A DNA stretch of 64,000 nt, from NCBI GenBank assembly GCA_003116975.1, contig BGKB01000011.1:1-64000 (forward strand), read 5' to 3'. The stretch comes from Aurantiochytrium sp. KH105 (Eukaryota > Sar > Bigyra > Thraustochytrida > Thraustochytriidae). Within the stretch, counting starts at the first letter, position 1. Each line of letters begins with the position of its first letter. Shown here piece after piece: positions 10,497 through 19,742 of this stretch. Made by a program: the position numbers and the translations under genes. Under the pieces are notes generated by a model. The model had not been told where the DNA came from. It saw only the letters and a list, made by a program, of their open reading frames with translations, and did not search any database.

Positions 10497-11228
10497 ATGG
10501 GCCCCGAAGGCGACAATGGCGTAGACCTTCGCGCTCAAGGCGGTCGCGAAGGTTCTCTGGAGCAATATATGACCTACGAGGACTACCTCGATTCGCAGAT
10601 TTCGTCGACAGACAAATACTACCTTGAAGACGAAAGTTTGGCGCGCCAGCTCGTGGAGCTCGGATATCGAGGCAGCGGCGAGACGCTCAAGCGCGAAGAG
10701 TTTGAGGCGCGCAAGAAGGCAGAGCGAGATCGCCACTCGCAAAAGAAGAGCGCTCCTAAAATGCTGGCATCTGCAACCAAGGACCTCAATGGGTTCCCAT
10801 TTTTGCAAGCCTTGGCAAATCGCGAGGAGCTGGTGCGCAACGGAAAGTTAACCAGCATCATCTTCATTCGCGACAAGACAAACAAAGGTCAGGGCCAGGA
10901 GGTCAGCGGCTACATTGACTTCGCCCATAGACTCAAGACAGAGAATTTTGAGCCTTATTTCGACCGGAAAAAGAAGCTCATGCCAAAGCCTACGGATCTC
11001 AGCTACTACAATTGGGAAACTCACACGAGCACCTCCAACAGCACGCCGAACTTTCAAGTCATTGCTGATAATGAGGCAGGTTTACTTTTCAAGAATAAAC
11101 GTGACCGCAAAGTGATCAACGTTGATCCGAAAGCGAACCCTGGCGACAATTCTACACGCACCGAAATTCAGACAGATGAGTATTTACAAGTGGTCATTTA
11201 CGATCACATGACGCGACGAAAGAGCTGA
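10497..11228 (+). CDS. CFAP299: Cilia- and flagella-associated protein 299
   Basis: A 243-residue single-exon gene with strong similarity to CFAP299 (human C4orf22) along its whole length. Recognised conserved stretches include YEDYLDSQI, YYLEDESLARQLVELGYRG, SGYIDFAHRLKTE, SYYNWETHTSTSNSTPNF and NVDPKANPGDNSTRTEI near the C terminus. CFAP299 is conserved in organisms with motile cilia; its biochemical role is poorly known. No signal peptide or membrane segment is present. The ATG at 10497 lies just before the conserved region. The gene is divergent from the calaxin-like gene, and its stop lies 95 bases from the stop of the convergent mucolipin-like gene. Confidence 0.96.
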   Translation: MGPEGDNGVDLRAQGGREGSLEQYMTYEDYLDSQISSTDKYYLEDESLARQLVELGYRGSGETLKREEFEARKKAERDRHSQKKSAPKMLASATKDLNGFPFLQALANREELVRNGKLTSIIFIRDKTNKGQGQEVSGYIDFAHRLKTENFEPYFDRKKKLMPKPTDLSYYNWETHTSTSNSTPNFQVIADNEAGLLFKNKRDRKVINVDPKANPGDNSTRTEIQTDEYLQVVIYDHMTRRKS

Positions 11229-11323
11229 CAAAATCTAAGTAGAAATCAATTTTACATCAAGCAAGCGGATGTTAACAAAGAGCCAAGTGCCTCGCGTCTA
11301 CGTTTACGCCAAAACGAGAGAAA

Positions 11324-13582
11324 CTAGTCATCAATGCTGTCGAGAACATGATGCAGCCATCGAAGTCTGCGTTGCTCGACAACGTCTTCACCATCTTCTT
11401 CGCCTTGTCCACGGCGTACCGAGGGGGAATTTCGCGCGGCGCCATTCAGGGTCGCATCGCCGCGCCCAACGTGGTCTCTTTGCGCTTGATCTTGACCTTG
11501 GCCCTGCTCTAAAGAGGAGGCTATGGTTGTGCCAGCAAGACCGTCGTCTACGATTTGTTCATCGCGGACCTGCTTCGCAAACGTCTCCAGGCTACGTGCC
11601 ACTGCGCGCGTCGAAAAGAAAGACTCCTCCACGATTGCGATAAAGACATTGAGCACCACATACATGAACAGACTGATGAAGGTGTACAGGTAGATCTGTG
11701 TCATGACCGGGTAAGCGCTCACAATGTCCATAAAGGTTTCGCGAATGACATCACCGTTGAGAACGCTGAAAAGTGTAATCATTGACATTCCAAAGGATCC
11801 AAATCGCTCTGCGTGGTCGCCAAAGAAGATCATGCCAAAAAGGGCGTATGCAAGAAGGATTGGCACAACGCCCATGAGAAAGCGCGCGACGCGCGGCAAC
11901 GCCCGATTCAGCGTGAGTACAATGGTCAGATATTGCGGCTTGTGGGCTAAAAAGGAGACGGAGTTGACCCAGATGAGCCCGCAACCCAGGCCCGCAGCAA
12001 ACTTTTCCCCTGTCGAAACTGGCGCCAAGCCATTGGATCGTACAAGTCGCGCAATCGCCTGTCCTGAGTTGAGCACCGCCGCCAAAGACGCGAGCACGAA
12101 CCAAAAATTGAAGAAGCGCAGACGATCTCGCCACGCAAAACGCAGCTTTCCTCGGGCTAAATCGGGAACAAAATTGTCCTGAAAGGCGCGTGCTTCATTT
12201 GTTGCGGCACCGGTGCCGTCGTTACTTGTAGCATTGAGCATGACGGAAAATTCGGCTGCGAGCAGAGGCGTGTCAAAGCTCTCGTTTCCGGATCCGGTAT
12301 CGGGGTCGCGCAGCATAGAGGCGACAATTAGGTCTGAGCGTCTGGCAGCAGACGCCGAAGCCTCGCTCGCAATTGAATGCTCTGCGCGCCGGAGCAGGCG
12401 CCATGACAGCCAGACTGACCGCGCGCAGAGCGCAAGAGTCCAGCACGAAAGCATCACGACGAGAATGTCAACGACATGCACGCTCTGGCGAATGAGCGAA
12501 GCGGCAGTCGGCGGTGGGGCGCAATTGAAGGCAATCTCGCTCTGCAATGTTAGAATCATTTGGCCGCGCTGCTGAAAATTATAAAAAAGACGAACTTCCC
12601 AGACGAGACACTCGCGGCCTGATCCCGTAGGGCCTCGTGCCTGTAAACGGAATACGAGCTCCATTTGCAAGACAGAGCGTAGGTACTTGGGAAGACGGTT
12701 TTCGAGACGCTTCGCAAAAGGACCCAAGTCGTTTTCATTGATGAAGAAAGACTCGGTCGTTGTTCGCTGCAGCTTCTTTCGAAAGAAGCTGTCCGCGAGA
12801 CCCGTGAGGCCATCCTCTCCGGTTTGGACTTGATCTTGTGCTTTTGCCTGGTCACTCTCGTCAGCGAAGCGAATAATCTCGAGGTGGCCGTCGCTACAAT
12901 GCCCTGGCGAGAGGCAAAATGCTGAATCTATGGGATGACTGATTTGGTCGACAGAGGTCGTTGTGATGCGCTTAAAGTTTGTCGTAGCGCGCAACACCGA
13001 GTCTCGAGCCTCGTCCACGGTGTAAAGAAAGAAACGACGTTCGTCAAAGTCAAAGTCCGCAGGAAAAAAGTAATAGTAAAAGTTGCGCCGGGCGGCTCGA
13101 ACGTAGGCTGCGTCACGTGCGTTGATGTTTACAATCTGCCAGGTGGTGAGCACGAGCAAGGCGATGTGCAGGATGAGCTTCCACGGAAAACGGCCGTACA
13201 GTCGCCACTTTTCCCAGGTGGAGAGGAAGACGTGATCGCGTGCGGGAATGCGCTCAAACTGGCTACGCAGAAGATTACTTGCGCGGTCGTTCGTCCTGAA
13301 TCTTGTCCTTCTTCTCCGTCGTGACATCATCGCCGTAATTGTCTGAGGTGGGCTCGGGTGATCGCGCACGGGCAGATCTTGCCATGCTTCTCCTTGCTGC
13401 TGCTGCTGCTGCAGCTGTTGCTGTTGCTGTTGCTGTAAATGTTCGTCCAGGAGCTCAGGGCCTCGCTCTCTCTCTGCTCGACTGTTTGCGTGTGCGTTTG
13501 CATCTGCGTCGCGGCCCTGCGCTGCGCTGGCACCTGCATGACCTCCGCCTTGGCCCCGGGCCTCGCCCGCAGGCGCGTCCAT
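11324..13582 (-). CDS. Mucolipin (TRPML)-like cation channel
   Basis: A 752-residue six-helix channel of the TRPML/polycystin group; in animals these release Ca2+ and other cations from endolysosomes. The N-terminal ~110 residues are disordered and contain Gln runs coded by CTG/TTG repeats (plus strand near 13397-13438). The mucolipin-type entry FLSTWEKWRLYGRFPWKL leads into TM1. A large lumenal domain between TM1 and TM2 contains a paired-Cys segment (FCLSPGHCSDGH). TM2-TM5 follow, then the pore MITLFSVLNGDVIRE, matching the NGD filter of TRPML channels, and TM6 with LNVFIAIVEESFF. The C-terminal tail is short and acidic. Human TRPML1 is 580 residues, so this copy is longer at both ends. It is head to head with a polycystin-like channel. 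Confidence 0.9.
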   Translation of the reverse strand: MDAPAGEARGQGGGHAGASAAQGRDADANAHANSRAERERGPELLDEHLQQQQQQQLQQQQQQGEAWQDLPVRDHPSPPQTITAMMSRRRRRTRFRTNDRASNLLRSQFERIPARDHVFLSTWEKWRLYGRFPWKLILHIALLVLTTWQIVNINARDAAYVRAARRNFYYYFFPADFDFDERRFFLYTVDEARDSVLRATTNFKRITTTSVDQISHPIDSAFCLSPGHCSDGHLEIIRFADESDQAKAQDQVQTGEDGLTGLADSFFRKKLQRTTTESFFINENDLGPFAKRLENRLPKYLRSVLQMELVFRLQARGPTGSGRECLVWEVRLFYNFQQRGQMILTLQSEIAFNCAPPPTAASLIRQSVHVVDILVVMLSCWTLALCARSVWLSWRLLRRAEHSIASEASASAARRSDLIVASMLRDPDTGSGNESFDTPLLAAEFSVMLNATSNDGTGAATNEARAFQDNFVPDLARGKLRFAWRDRLRFFNFWFVLASLAAVLNSGQAIARLVRSNGLAPVSTGEKFAAGLGCGLIWVNSVSFLAHKPQYLTIVLTLNRALPRVARFLMGVVPILLAYALFGMIFFGDHAERFGSFGMSMITLFSVLNGDVIRETFMDIVSAYPVMTQIYLYTFISLFMYVVLNVFIAIVEESFFSTRAVARSLETFAKQVRDEQIVDDGLAGTTIASSLEQGQGQDQAQRDHVGRGDATLNGAARNSPSVRRGQGEEDGEDVVEQRRLRWLHHVLDSIDD

Positions 13583-14021
13583 TCTGCTCTCGGTCCAGCC
13601 GAGTGCACGATCTCAAGAATGCCTCGGGCTGCTAGCCCTCTTCATGATGCAGTGCGAACGAGTGCGAATGGAAATACCCGTTATGCCGCGTTGTTCTTAA
13701 GCCGCAACATTCATTGTCCACCTGGGACAAGACGACGACGACGACGAGAACCACGCCGAGGTCTTGGATCATCGTCGCAACTCGCACCGCGCCCGGCTCG
13801 CAGAAAGCGGACAGACCTCTGCGGCGTGCGTGGTGCCGCCGGGGAGGGAGGGAGAGAGGGCGGGAGGTTGGCGAGGAGGCGCACACCGTTTTGGTCACGG
13901 AGGGCGTCCCTCGACCTCCTTTGCACGAACGAACGAACGAACGAACGAACGAACGAACGAACGAACGGTCGCGGGCCCAGCAGAGACAGATCTGAAAGCA
14001 GCAACGAAGAAGAGCGACGCC
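13583..14021. promoter_or_regulatory. Shared divergent promoter of two TRP-type channel genes
   Basis: A 439-base gap between the start codons of the mucolipin-like (minus) and polycystin-like (plus) genes. It includes an AT-richer part near 13650-13715 and a GAAC microsatellite close to the polycystin-like start. Confidence 0.5.
13925..13967. repeat. GAAC tetranucleotide microsatellite
   Basis: About ten copies of GAAC/ACGA ending 55 bases before the polycystin-like start. The reading frame can be extended through it as Arg-Thr-Asn-Glu repeats, but this looks like 5' untranslated DNA. Confidence 0.95.
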
Positions 14022-16331
14022 ATGATCTCGAGCGGGGAGGCTGCGAGCAACGGGAGAGCCGTGAGCCCCCGCGACGACGGCGTGCGTCAGAGCGCGAGGG
14101 AAGACGATCCTGAGAAGAACGGCCTTCGCCGGCGACAACGCCAGTCTCTGCTGGCGGAAGGATGGACGCCATCCTGGACGCGCAAGCTCGAGGTCGCCAA
14201 TGCGGGCAAGTCGGCGATTTCCATATACGAAAACTCCTCTGACACCAAGCTGCACGAGCCTCAAAAGCTAGACAAGACCGCGATTAGCATCCAGCGCATT
14301 TGTAGAGCATTTCTTGCACGTCGGCGCTTCCAGCGTGTCGTTTCTCTTCGCAGCGCAGTGACCCGAAAATCGTTTGAGCACGCACTTGCGCAAGCTGCGG
14401 TGCAAAAGCAAGGGTGCGGAGCACTCTTGTGGCATGCGCTCTTTTGCATTGTCGTCTTCAGCTTTGTGTTCACAACGGGCATGCAAACAGACCCACCGGC
14501 GCGAAGTGTAGAGGCTGTCCTCAATGATGCATTCACGCTCCCTGAAGACGTCGAGGTGACGAAAGCAACGGATGTGTATGACTACATTCGCGCCCTCGTT
14601 AGCAGGCTGCACTCTCCAGAGGCCAAGGTCCTTGCCAATATTTCGGACACATGCAGAGACTCACTAGAAACATGCTCACCTTTTAGTGAGCCGCTTGACT
14701 ACGACTGCATTGCCATCTCGCGCGACTCTGGTTTCCTCGACTATAACAATCGTATCGTGTTCGGACTTTTCTTGCAGCAGTCGCGATATGAGATTGTACC
14801 TTGCGCAGAGGGCGTTTTCAGTCTGTATGCTGAAGAGGTTCGGACGCAAGAATGCTTTCGCGAATTTTCGGGCGCGCAAACGTATGCACTGCCCGAGATC
14901 CTCGCGCCGGGAGGATCCTACCAATTGAATCATTCGCGGGTACTTGAGCCGGCGTACGAGTACTATGCTCAACAGTCTCCACCAGGATTCTGGACGCTTC
15001 TGGACGTGGGCGTCTTCAATTTTCCAGAAGAAAAGACGATGTGCGACGTCGATGAGCTAGAACTTGCCAAGTGGATCGACCATTTGACGGCGTCTGTGTA
15101 TCTCATTCTACCTTTGCAGAACCGCAATGGGCGTGGCGTCTGGGCCACGCTAAGCCAATGTTTTTCCTTTGACACGGGCGGCAGGGCCACAGAGGAGCGT
15201 AGCATCTCCTCTGCGACGCTGCTCGACGCCCAAGGATCGAAACCCCAGCTTGTGCTTTTAACAATTTACCTTTCCATGGTGCTATATAAAATGGGCGCGG
15301 CGCTCCAGGAAATGTGCTCCGCAAGTATGCGTAGCAGACGAATGCCCCGCACGAGCCAATGTCTTCGCTTCGCGCTCTTTATTGCACACCTCGTGGGAAT
15401 TGGAGTTTTTATCTCGGCCCTCGTCCAGTCCGAGGCGCTACTCGGTTCGAGTCTCGAAATTCAGGAACGTCAGCTCGAGGACCTTGATGGACTCTGGCAA
15501 ATGTTGAATTCCTTTGCAGAAGTTTTGAGCATGTTGTCGCTGTATGAGTCGCTTTTGGCCCTCATTCTGCTCGTCATGACAGCGCAGACTGTGCTACTCT
15601 TGGACTTTCACCCACGACTGGGATTCATCTCAAAGACGCTTCAGGTCGCGGTGCAGGATCTCTCCCTGTTCGTCGTGGTGTACGTGCTCGTGGTTCTCTT
15701 GTACGGAATGATTGGCTCTGTGCTGCTGGGCAACGATGCGGATGCCTTTGCTTCGTTATCAATTTCGATGATTTCGTTGTTTTTCGTATCACTCGGTCAG
15801 TTTGATCTCGTGCTCGACGCGGTGCCGTCTTCGGCGTTGTCCTCGTCGGCCTTGTTGCTTTACTGGGCATACTTTCTGAGTTACATTGCAGTCACGAGCA
15901 TCATCATGTTCAATCTGCTTCTCTCTCTAATCATTGAAGCTTTTCTCAAGATTGACGAGCAAACCAAGAAGCGGCACGTGATTGAGTTTTCTATATTGGA
16001 AACGAGCCGAATTTACGCCGAGTGGACATGGTTTGATCTTGTGCACTGGCACCTTCCTCGCGCGAGACGCCAGTGGTGCAGGACTCAGCCGCGAGCCAAT
16101 GCAGTAGAGAGTCACATGGTACCTTCTAGGTTGACTCGAGTGCCGATGCGATTGGACGACTTTACACGAAGCCTCTTGGCTCGTCTTCCTTGGGAGGAGG
16201 AGAGCTATCGTCTGCGCATGGAGCTTTCAGGTATTTTTTCATCGCGCATTGTAGATCGCCTCATTGCGAACATGCAGCTTTATTCGCAGTCTAGACGTAT
16301 GCAGTCGTTGAAGCGCGAGTCCACGAAATAG
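14022..16331 (+). CDS. Polycystin-2-like channel with N-terminal IQ motif
   Basis: A 769-residue channel of the PKD2 family, non-selective Ca2+-permeable channels often found in cilia. The ATG at 14022 was chosen because the frame upstream only translates the GAAC microsatellite. An IQ motif (ISIQRICRAFLARRRFQR) lies just before TM1 (LWHALFCIVVFSFVF). A long extracytosolic polycystin/TOP-type domain follows with several Cys. TM2 is near VLLTIYLSMVLYKMG, with TM3-TM5 following. The pore loop reads SISMISLFFVSLGQFD, and TM6 is IIMFNLLLSLIIEAF. The filter has LGQ where vertebrate PKD2 has LGD. The C-terminal tail is basic, with no clear EF-hand or coiled coil. Family assignment is strong; it could equally be called a PKD_channel-domain protein. 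Confidence 0.9.
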   Translation: MISSGEAASNGRAVSPRDDGVRQSAREDDPEKNGLRRRQRQSLLAEGWTPSWTRKLEVANAGKSAISIYENSSDTKLHEPQKLDKTAISIQRICRAFLARRRFQRVVSLRSAVTRKSFEHALAQAAVQKQGCGALLWHALFCIVVFSFVFTTGMQTDPPARSVEAVLNDAFTLPEDVEVTKATDVYDYIRALVSRLHSPEAKVLANISDTCRDSLETCSPFSEPLDYDCIAISRDSGFLDYNNRIVFGLFLQQSRYEIVPCAEGVFSLYAEEVRTQECFREFSGAQTYALPEILAPGGSYQLNHSRVLEPAYEYYAQQSPPGFWTLLDVGVFNFPEEKTMCDVDELELAKWIDHLTASVYLILPLQNRNGRGVWATLSQCFSFDTGGRATEERSISSATLLDAQGSKPQLVLLTIYLSMVLYKMGAALQEMCSASMRSRRMPRTSQCLRFALFIAHLVGIGVFISALVQSEALLGSSLEIQERQLEDLDGLWQMLNSFAEVLSMLSLYESLLALILLVMTAQTVLLLDFHPRLGFISKTLQVAVQDLSLFVVVYVLVVLLYGMIGSVLLGNDADAFASLSISMISLFFVSLGQFDLVLDAVPSSALSSSALLLYWAYFLSYIAVTSIIMFNLLLSLIIEAFLKIDEQTKKRHVIEFSILETSRIYAEWTWFDLVHWHLPRARRQWCRTQPRANAVESHMVPSRLTRVPMRLDDFTRSLLARLPWEEESYRLRMELSGIFSSRIVDRLIANMQLYSQSRRMQSLKRESTK

Positions 16332-17156
16332 TCAGTCACAAGGAATTCATTACTGTGATGAAGGACTCACAAGAGACTGAGCGCGCATCCTCCGAATACT
16401 TTAGAATATACGTATTAGGAGCAGGTTAGTTGCGCGATTAAGTCTGTCTGCATGGCCGGCAGGCACCGATGTGGAGTGCGCTGTGTTTGGCGTCGCCGCA
16501 GCAAGTTCAACGCTGCGAGGAGCCCTGGGCTTGTTATTTTTGCAGCCTTGAAAGGAGGAGAGTTTGCGATGAGGTCCGGTCCTCGCAGACTCCGCACGCC
16601 AATGGTTCTATAGGTAGGGGTACTGTATCGCTCTGGCGACAACGAGAAACAAGTGCCGAATAGTGTTGCCATTGGTTGCTTTTTGTCTTTTTCCCCCAAG
16701 AGTCATGCAACTTTTGAAACGATTTGAGAACAATGAAGTAATTCAAGAAACGATGCGAGAGACATTGGGGTCCGATTTGGGACGTTTGGCCGCCGTTCAG
16801 ATGACTACATAGTGCAAACAAAGCTCAGACAAATGGCTGTCGTTGGAATGGAAATACAAATACCACCCACAAATGTCCAAACTCACCTCATGTGGCTGGC
16901 CGCATATCTTGACGATGCTCCTGGCCAGCTTTTACAGTCAAGCAGAAGGTGTTGATGATGAAAGTCATCGCTCTCTTGGTGAAAAAGTTGGTGGATAGAT
17001 TGTAATCTGAGTATTATGATGCTAGCAAAACGGTTAAAATTAGACATGTGCAGGACGCTGTGGGTACGCTAGATTTTGTTTTGTTTTGGGGAAGGGGACG
17101 TATTGAAAGAGAGAAAAAAGCGTCATCCTTGGTTGCACATAACCGGGCTGTTCTTC
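16332..17156. other. Convergent intergenic region, nothing recognised
   Basis: About 825 bases between two convergent genes. Base composition is mixed, becoming AT-richer toward 16960-17100. No convincing frame, tRNA-like structure or repeat was seen. It should hold the two 3' untranslated regions. Confidence 0.6.
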
Positions 17157-19742
17157 TTAAATGCGCGAGTAAGAGCGCGCATCAGCGGTCTGGCGGTAGA
17201 TGAGAGCCGCAGTGCCGAGAATGAGGCCACCGACAGAGAAGGCAACAAAGTTGGAGCGCGCGACCTCTACGGGGAGCTCCATCATGGAGACGAGAGACAT
17301 GGAGGAAGTGCTGTGGAGAGCGTCATCGTCGTCGGTGTCGGTGGCGTTGCCCTTGGCCTCCTTGGCCAATTGCGAAGCGGCAGCGCGCACTTGGGCTACC
17401 GCTGCAAGAAGCTTATGGGCAAGAAGCTCGGCCTCGTCAGCAGCCTTGAGGGAAGCATCGTTGGCCTTCTCGGCAACGTCGTGGGCAGCCTTATTGACTG
17501 CGTCAATGTCAATGGGGCCCATGTTAGCGTCGGCGCCGCCGCCGCCGCCAGCTCCCATGGCGCCACCAGCGTACGAGGAGTACCCAGCGTCGCTGCTGCT
17601 GTCGTCATCGCTAGAATCAACGTTCTCGACGGAAGGGCGATCCATGGCATAGTGCTCGACATTGGTGCCGTTCTTGCAAATGTTTGGCAAACCATACGTC
17701 TTGCCGTAAAAGGTGAGCGAGATGTGCTCCTGGTGAACGCACTCGAGATCATCCTTGCACTCGCCAAAGTCCATGCTACCGAGGTTCCAGATACCGCAGG
17801 GTCCGTTGAGACCACCGGGCGTGGTGACGGGCATCTCCTTGGAGGTGAGTGCGCGGGCATTCAACATGCGCCGCTTGGGCTTCTTGACGCACTTTCCGGG
17901 GGCAAAGGAGGTGAAGAGAGGGTGGGTCTCACAGTGAAAGCCCTTTTTGCAGGCACCAAAGTCCTTGTAGGGCGTCACGCCGCAAGGCGCACCGTCGCTG
18001 CCCGAGTCCTTTTTGTCGGTGGAAGTGGTGTTGGTCGAGTTAGCACCGTTTGCAGGCACGGTCATGTTGAGGGCCGGGATTTGCATGGTCTTGTCATCGC
18101 CCTTTTTAGAGTCCGACGAGCCCTTGGGGATAAACTTTTGCCAGTCGAAGCCGCCTCCGGCGCCGCCAGCACCACCAGCACCAGTGCCGGCATTCGCGGC
18201 AGCGGCCATGTTGGCAAGCTTCTGACCGGTGAATTTGGAGTAGTCAAAGGAGGCCATGGAGCCGGACGAGCCCGACGAGGAGGAAGACCTCATGTTGACC
18301 ATCTTAGAGCCGCCGGGCATGAACTTTTGGTAGTCAAAGCCGCCCCCGGCGCCGCCAGAGCCGCCGGTGCCTGCGCTGCCCGAGGCCTTGGACTTGCCGC
18401 TCTTGTCACTGCTGCTGCCGCTGCTGCTGCTACCGCCGGGAATGAACTTTTGGTAGTCAAAACCGCCACCGGCGCCGCCAGCGCCGCCAGTCGATGCACC
18501 GGCAGAGACAGAGTGCTTGGTCTCGTTGGAGGATGCGCGAAGGTTGACGGTCTTGGACGAGTCCTTGCTGCCGGGCACGTACTTTTGGTAGTCGAAGCCG
18601 GCGCCACCGGAGCTCGACGAGGACGAATCGGACTTGTCGCTCTTGCTCTTCTTCTTCTTGTCATCGTCTTTGCTGCCAGGGACGTATTTTTGGTAGTCAA
18701 AGCCACCGCCGGCGCCACCGGCGCCGCCCGTGCTTGCGCCTGCGCTGGCGCTGTCGTCCTTCTTCTTCTTCATGTTGACAGTCTTGGAGGAGTCCTTGCT
18801 GCCAGGAATGTACTTTTGGTAGTCGAAGCCACCGCCAGCACCGCCGGAGCCGCCCGTACCCGCGCCAGCGCTAGCGCTGGTGCTGTCGTCGTCCTTCTTT
18901 TTCATGTTGACAGTCTTGGAGGAGTCCTTGCTGCCAGGGACATACTTTTGGTAATCAAAGCCAGCGCCAGCGCCGCCGGCGCCGCCGGTCGAGGCGCTGC
19001 CCGAGGCCTTGCTGTCGCTCTTTTTGGAGTCGCCGTTGGGCGATCCAGAGGCACCCTTCATGTACCCCTTGTAGAACTTGTCGTAGTCGCCTGCGGCAGA
19101 CGCACCTCCAGCACCGGATGCGCCGGCGCCGCCGTCGCCGCTTGTCTTGGCCTTCATGTTGATGAAGTGGGCAGTGGCGTTTGCGATGACGTCGTGGCTC
19201 TTTTGCTTGAGATCATCCATGTTCTTGCTGGCGCGGTCCTTGGCGTCGCCGGCAGCTTCGCTGACGCGGTCCTTGGCATCGGAGGCTTGATCGGCCTTTT
19301 TGTCCTTTTCGTTTTTGATCTTTTGGGCAATGTCCTTGGCCTTATCGGAGGCCTTGTCGATGGCTTTGTTGACGTTATCCTTGGCCTTGCCGGCTGCGTT
19401 CTTGACTGCGTGGGACGCGTTTGCGATGGCCTGGCTGGCAGACTCGAGGTCGAGGGACATGGCGACGGCATGGTTCACGCAGTCTTCAATGACGAGGTGG
19501 GCGACGTAGGCGGCCTCCTTGGCGGTCATGTTGGTCCTGCCGGCGGGCACGCAGTGGTGCGCCTCGTTGCAGACCAGGTCTCCGCAGCACTCCTCCGAGG
19601 ACTCGCACTTGTCCGCGCCGGTGGCGGGGGACCCGGGCGGGCCGGACGCGTACACGGGCAGCACGCAGGGCCTCGCCTCTGCCGTCGCGAGCACGGCCAG
19701 GGCGGCGAGGAGGCCCATCACGGGCGCCTTCATCGCGGTCAT
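17157..19742 (-). CDS. Secreted/type I membrane protein with FDYQK repeats
   Basis: An 861-residue protein. A signal peptide (about residues 1-23, ending near ATAEA) precedes a Cys-rich segment (CESSEECCGDLVC) resembling dickkopf/colipase-type knots. Residues about 85-200 are Ala/Lys/Asp-rich amphipathic helix like group 3 LEA proteins. About eight repeats follow, each with a Gly/Ala/Ser-rich spacer and a core such as GGFDYQKYVPGSKD or FDWQKFIPKG. Two Cys-rich segments come next (CGVTPYKDFGACKKGFHC; CGIWNLGSMDFGECKDDLEC), then a second Ala-rich helix and one C-terminal TM (about 835-850) with a short basic tail. It is probably a cell-surface or wall/scale/adhesion protein; I do not recognise the family. 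The ATG at 19742 is followed in frame by another at residue 4. Confidence 0.85.
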   Translation of the reverse strand: MTAMKAPVMGLLAALAVLATAEARPCVLPVYASGPPGSPATGADKCESSEECCGDLVCNEAHHCVPAGRTNMTAKEAAYVAHLVIEDCVNHAVAMSLDLESASQAIANASHAVKNAAGKAKDNVNKAIDKASDKAKDIAQKIKNEKDKKADQASDAKDRVSEAAGDAKDRASKNMDDLKQKSHDVIANATAHFINMKAKTSGDGGAGASGAGGASAAGDYDKFYKGYMKGASGSPNGDSKKSDSKASGSASTGGAGGAGAGFDYQKYVPGSKDSSKTVNMKKKDDDSTSASAGAGTGGSGGAGGGFDYQKYIPGSKDSSKTVNMKKKKDDSASAGASTGGAGGAGGGFDYQKYVPGSKDDDKKKKSKSDKSDSSSSSSGGAGFDYQKYVPGSKDSSKTVNLRASSNETKHSVSAGASTGGAGGAGGGFDYQKFIPGGSSSSGSSSDKSGKSKASGSAGTGGSGGAGGGFDYQKFMPGGSKMVNMRSSSSSGSSGSMASFDYSKFTGQKLANMAAAANAGTGAGGAGGAGGGFDWQKFIPKGSSDSKKGDDKTMQIPALNMTVPANGANSTNTTSTDKKDSGSDGAPCGVTPYKDFGACKKGFHCETHPLFTSFAPGKCVKKPKRRMLNARALTSKEMPVTTPGGLNGPCGIWNLGSMDFGECKDDLECVHQEHISLTFYGKTYGLPNICKNGTNVEHYAMDRPSVENVDSSDDDSSSDAGYSSYAGGAMGAGGGGGADANMGPIDIDAVNKAAHDVAEKANDASLKAADEAELLAHKLLAAVAQVRAAASQLAKEAKGNATDTDDDDALHSTSSMSLVSMMELPVEVARSNFVAFSVGGLILGTAALIYRQTADARSYSRI
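18130..19095 (-). repeat. In-gene tandem repeats coding FDYQK units
   Basis: Eight units coding FDYQK/FDYSK/FDWQK plus a degenerate ninth (YDKFYKGYMKG) recur every 105-135 bases within the secreted-protein gene. Several share near-identical flanks ending SKTVNMKK. Unequal lengths suggest expansion by recombination. Confidence 0.9.

Noticed and set aside
13764-14021. N-terminal extension of the polycystin-like channel
   Set aside because: It would translate the GAAC microsatellite as an Arg-Thr-Asn-Glu array; the ATG at 14022 is more likely.
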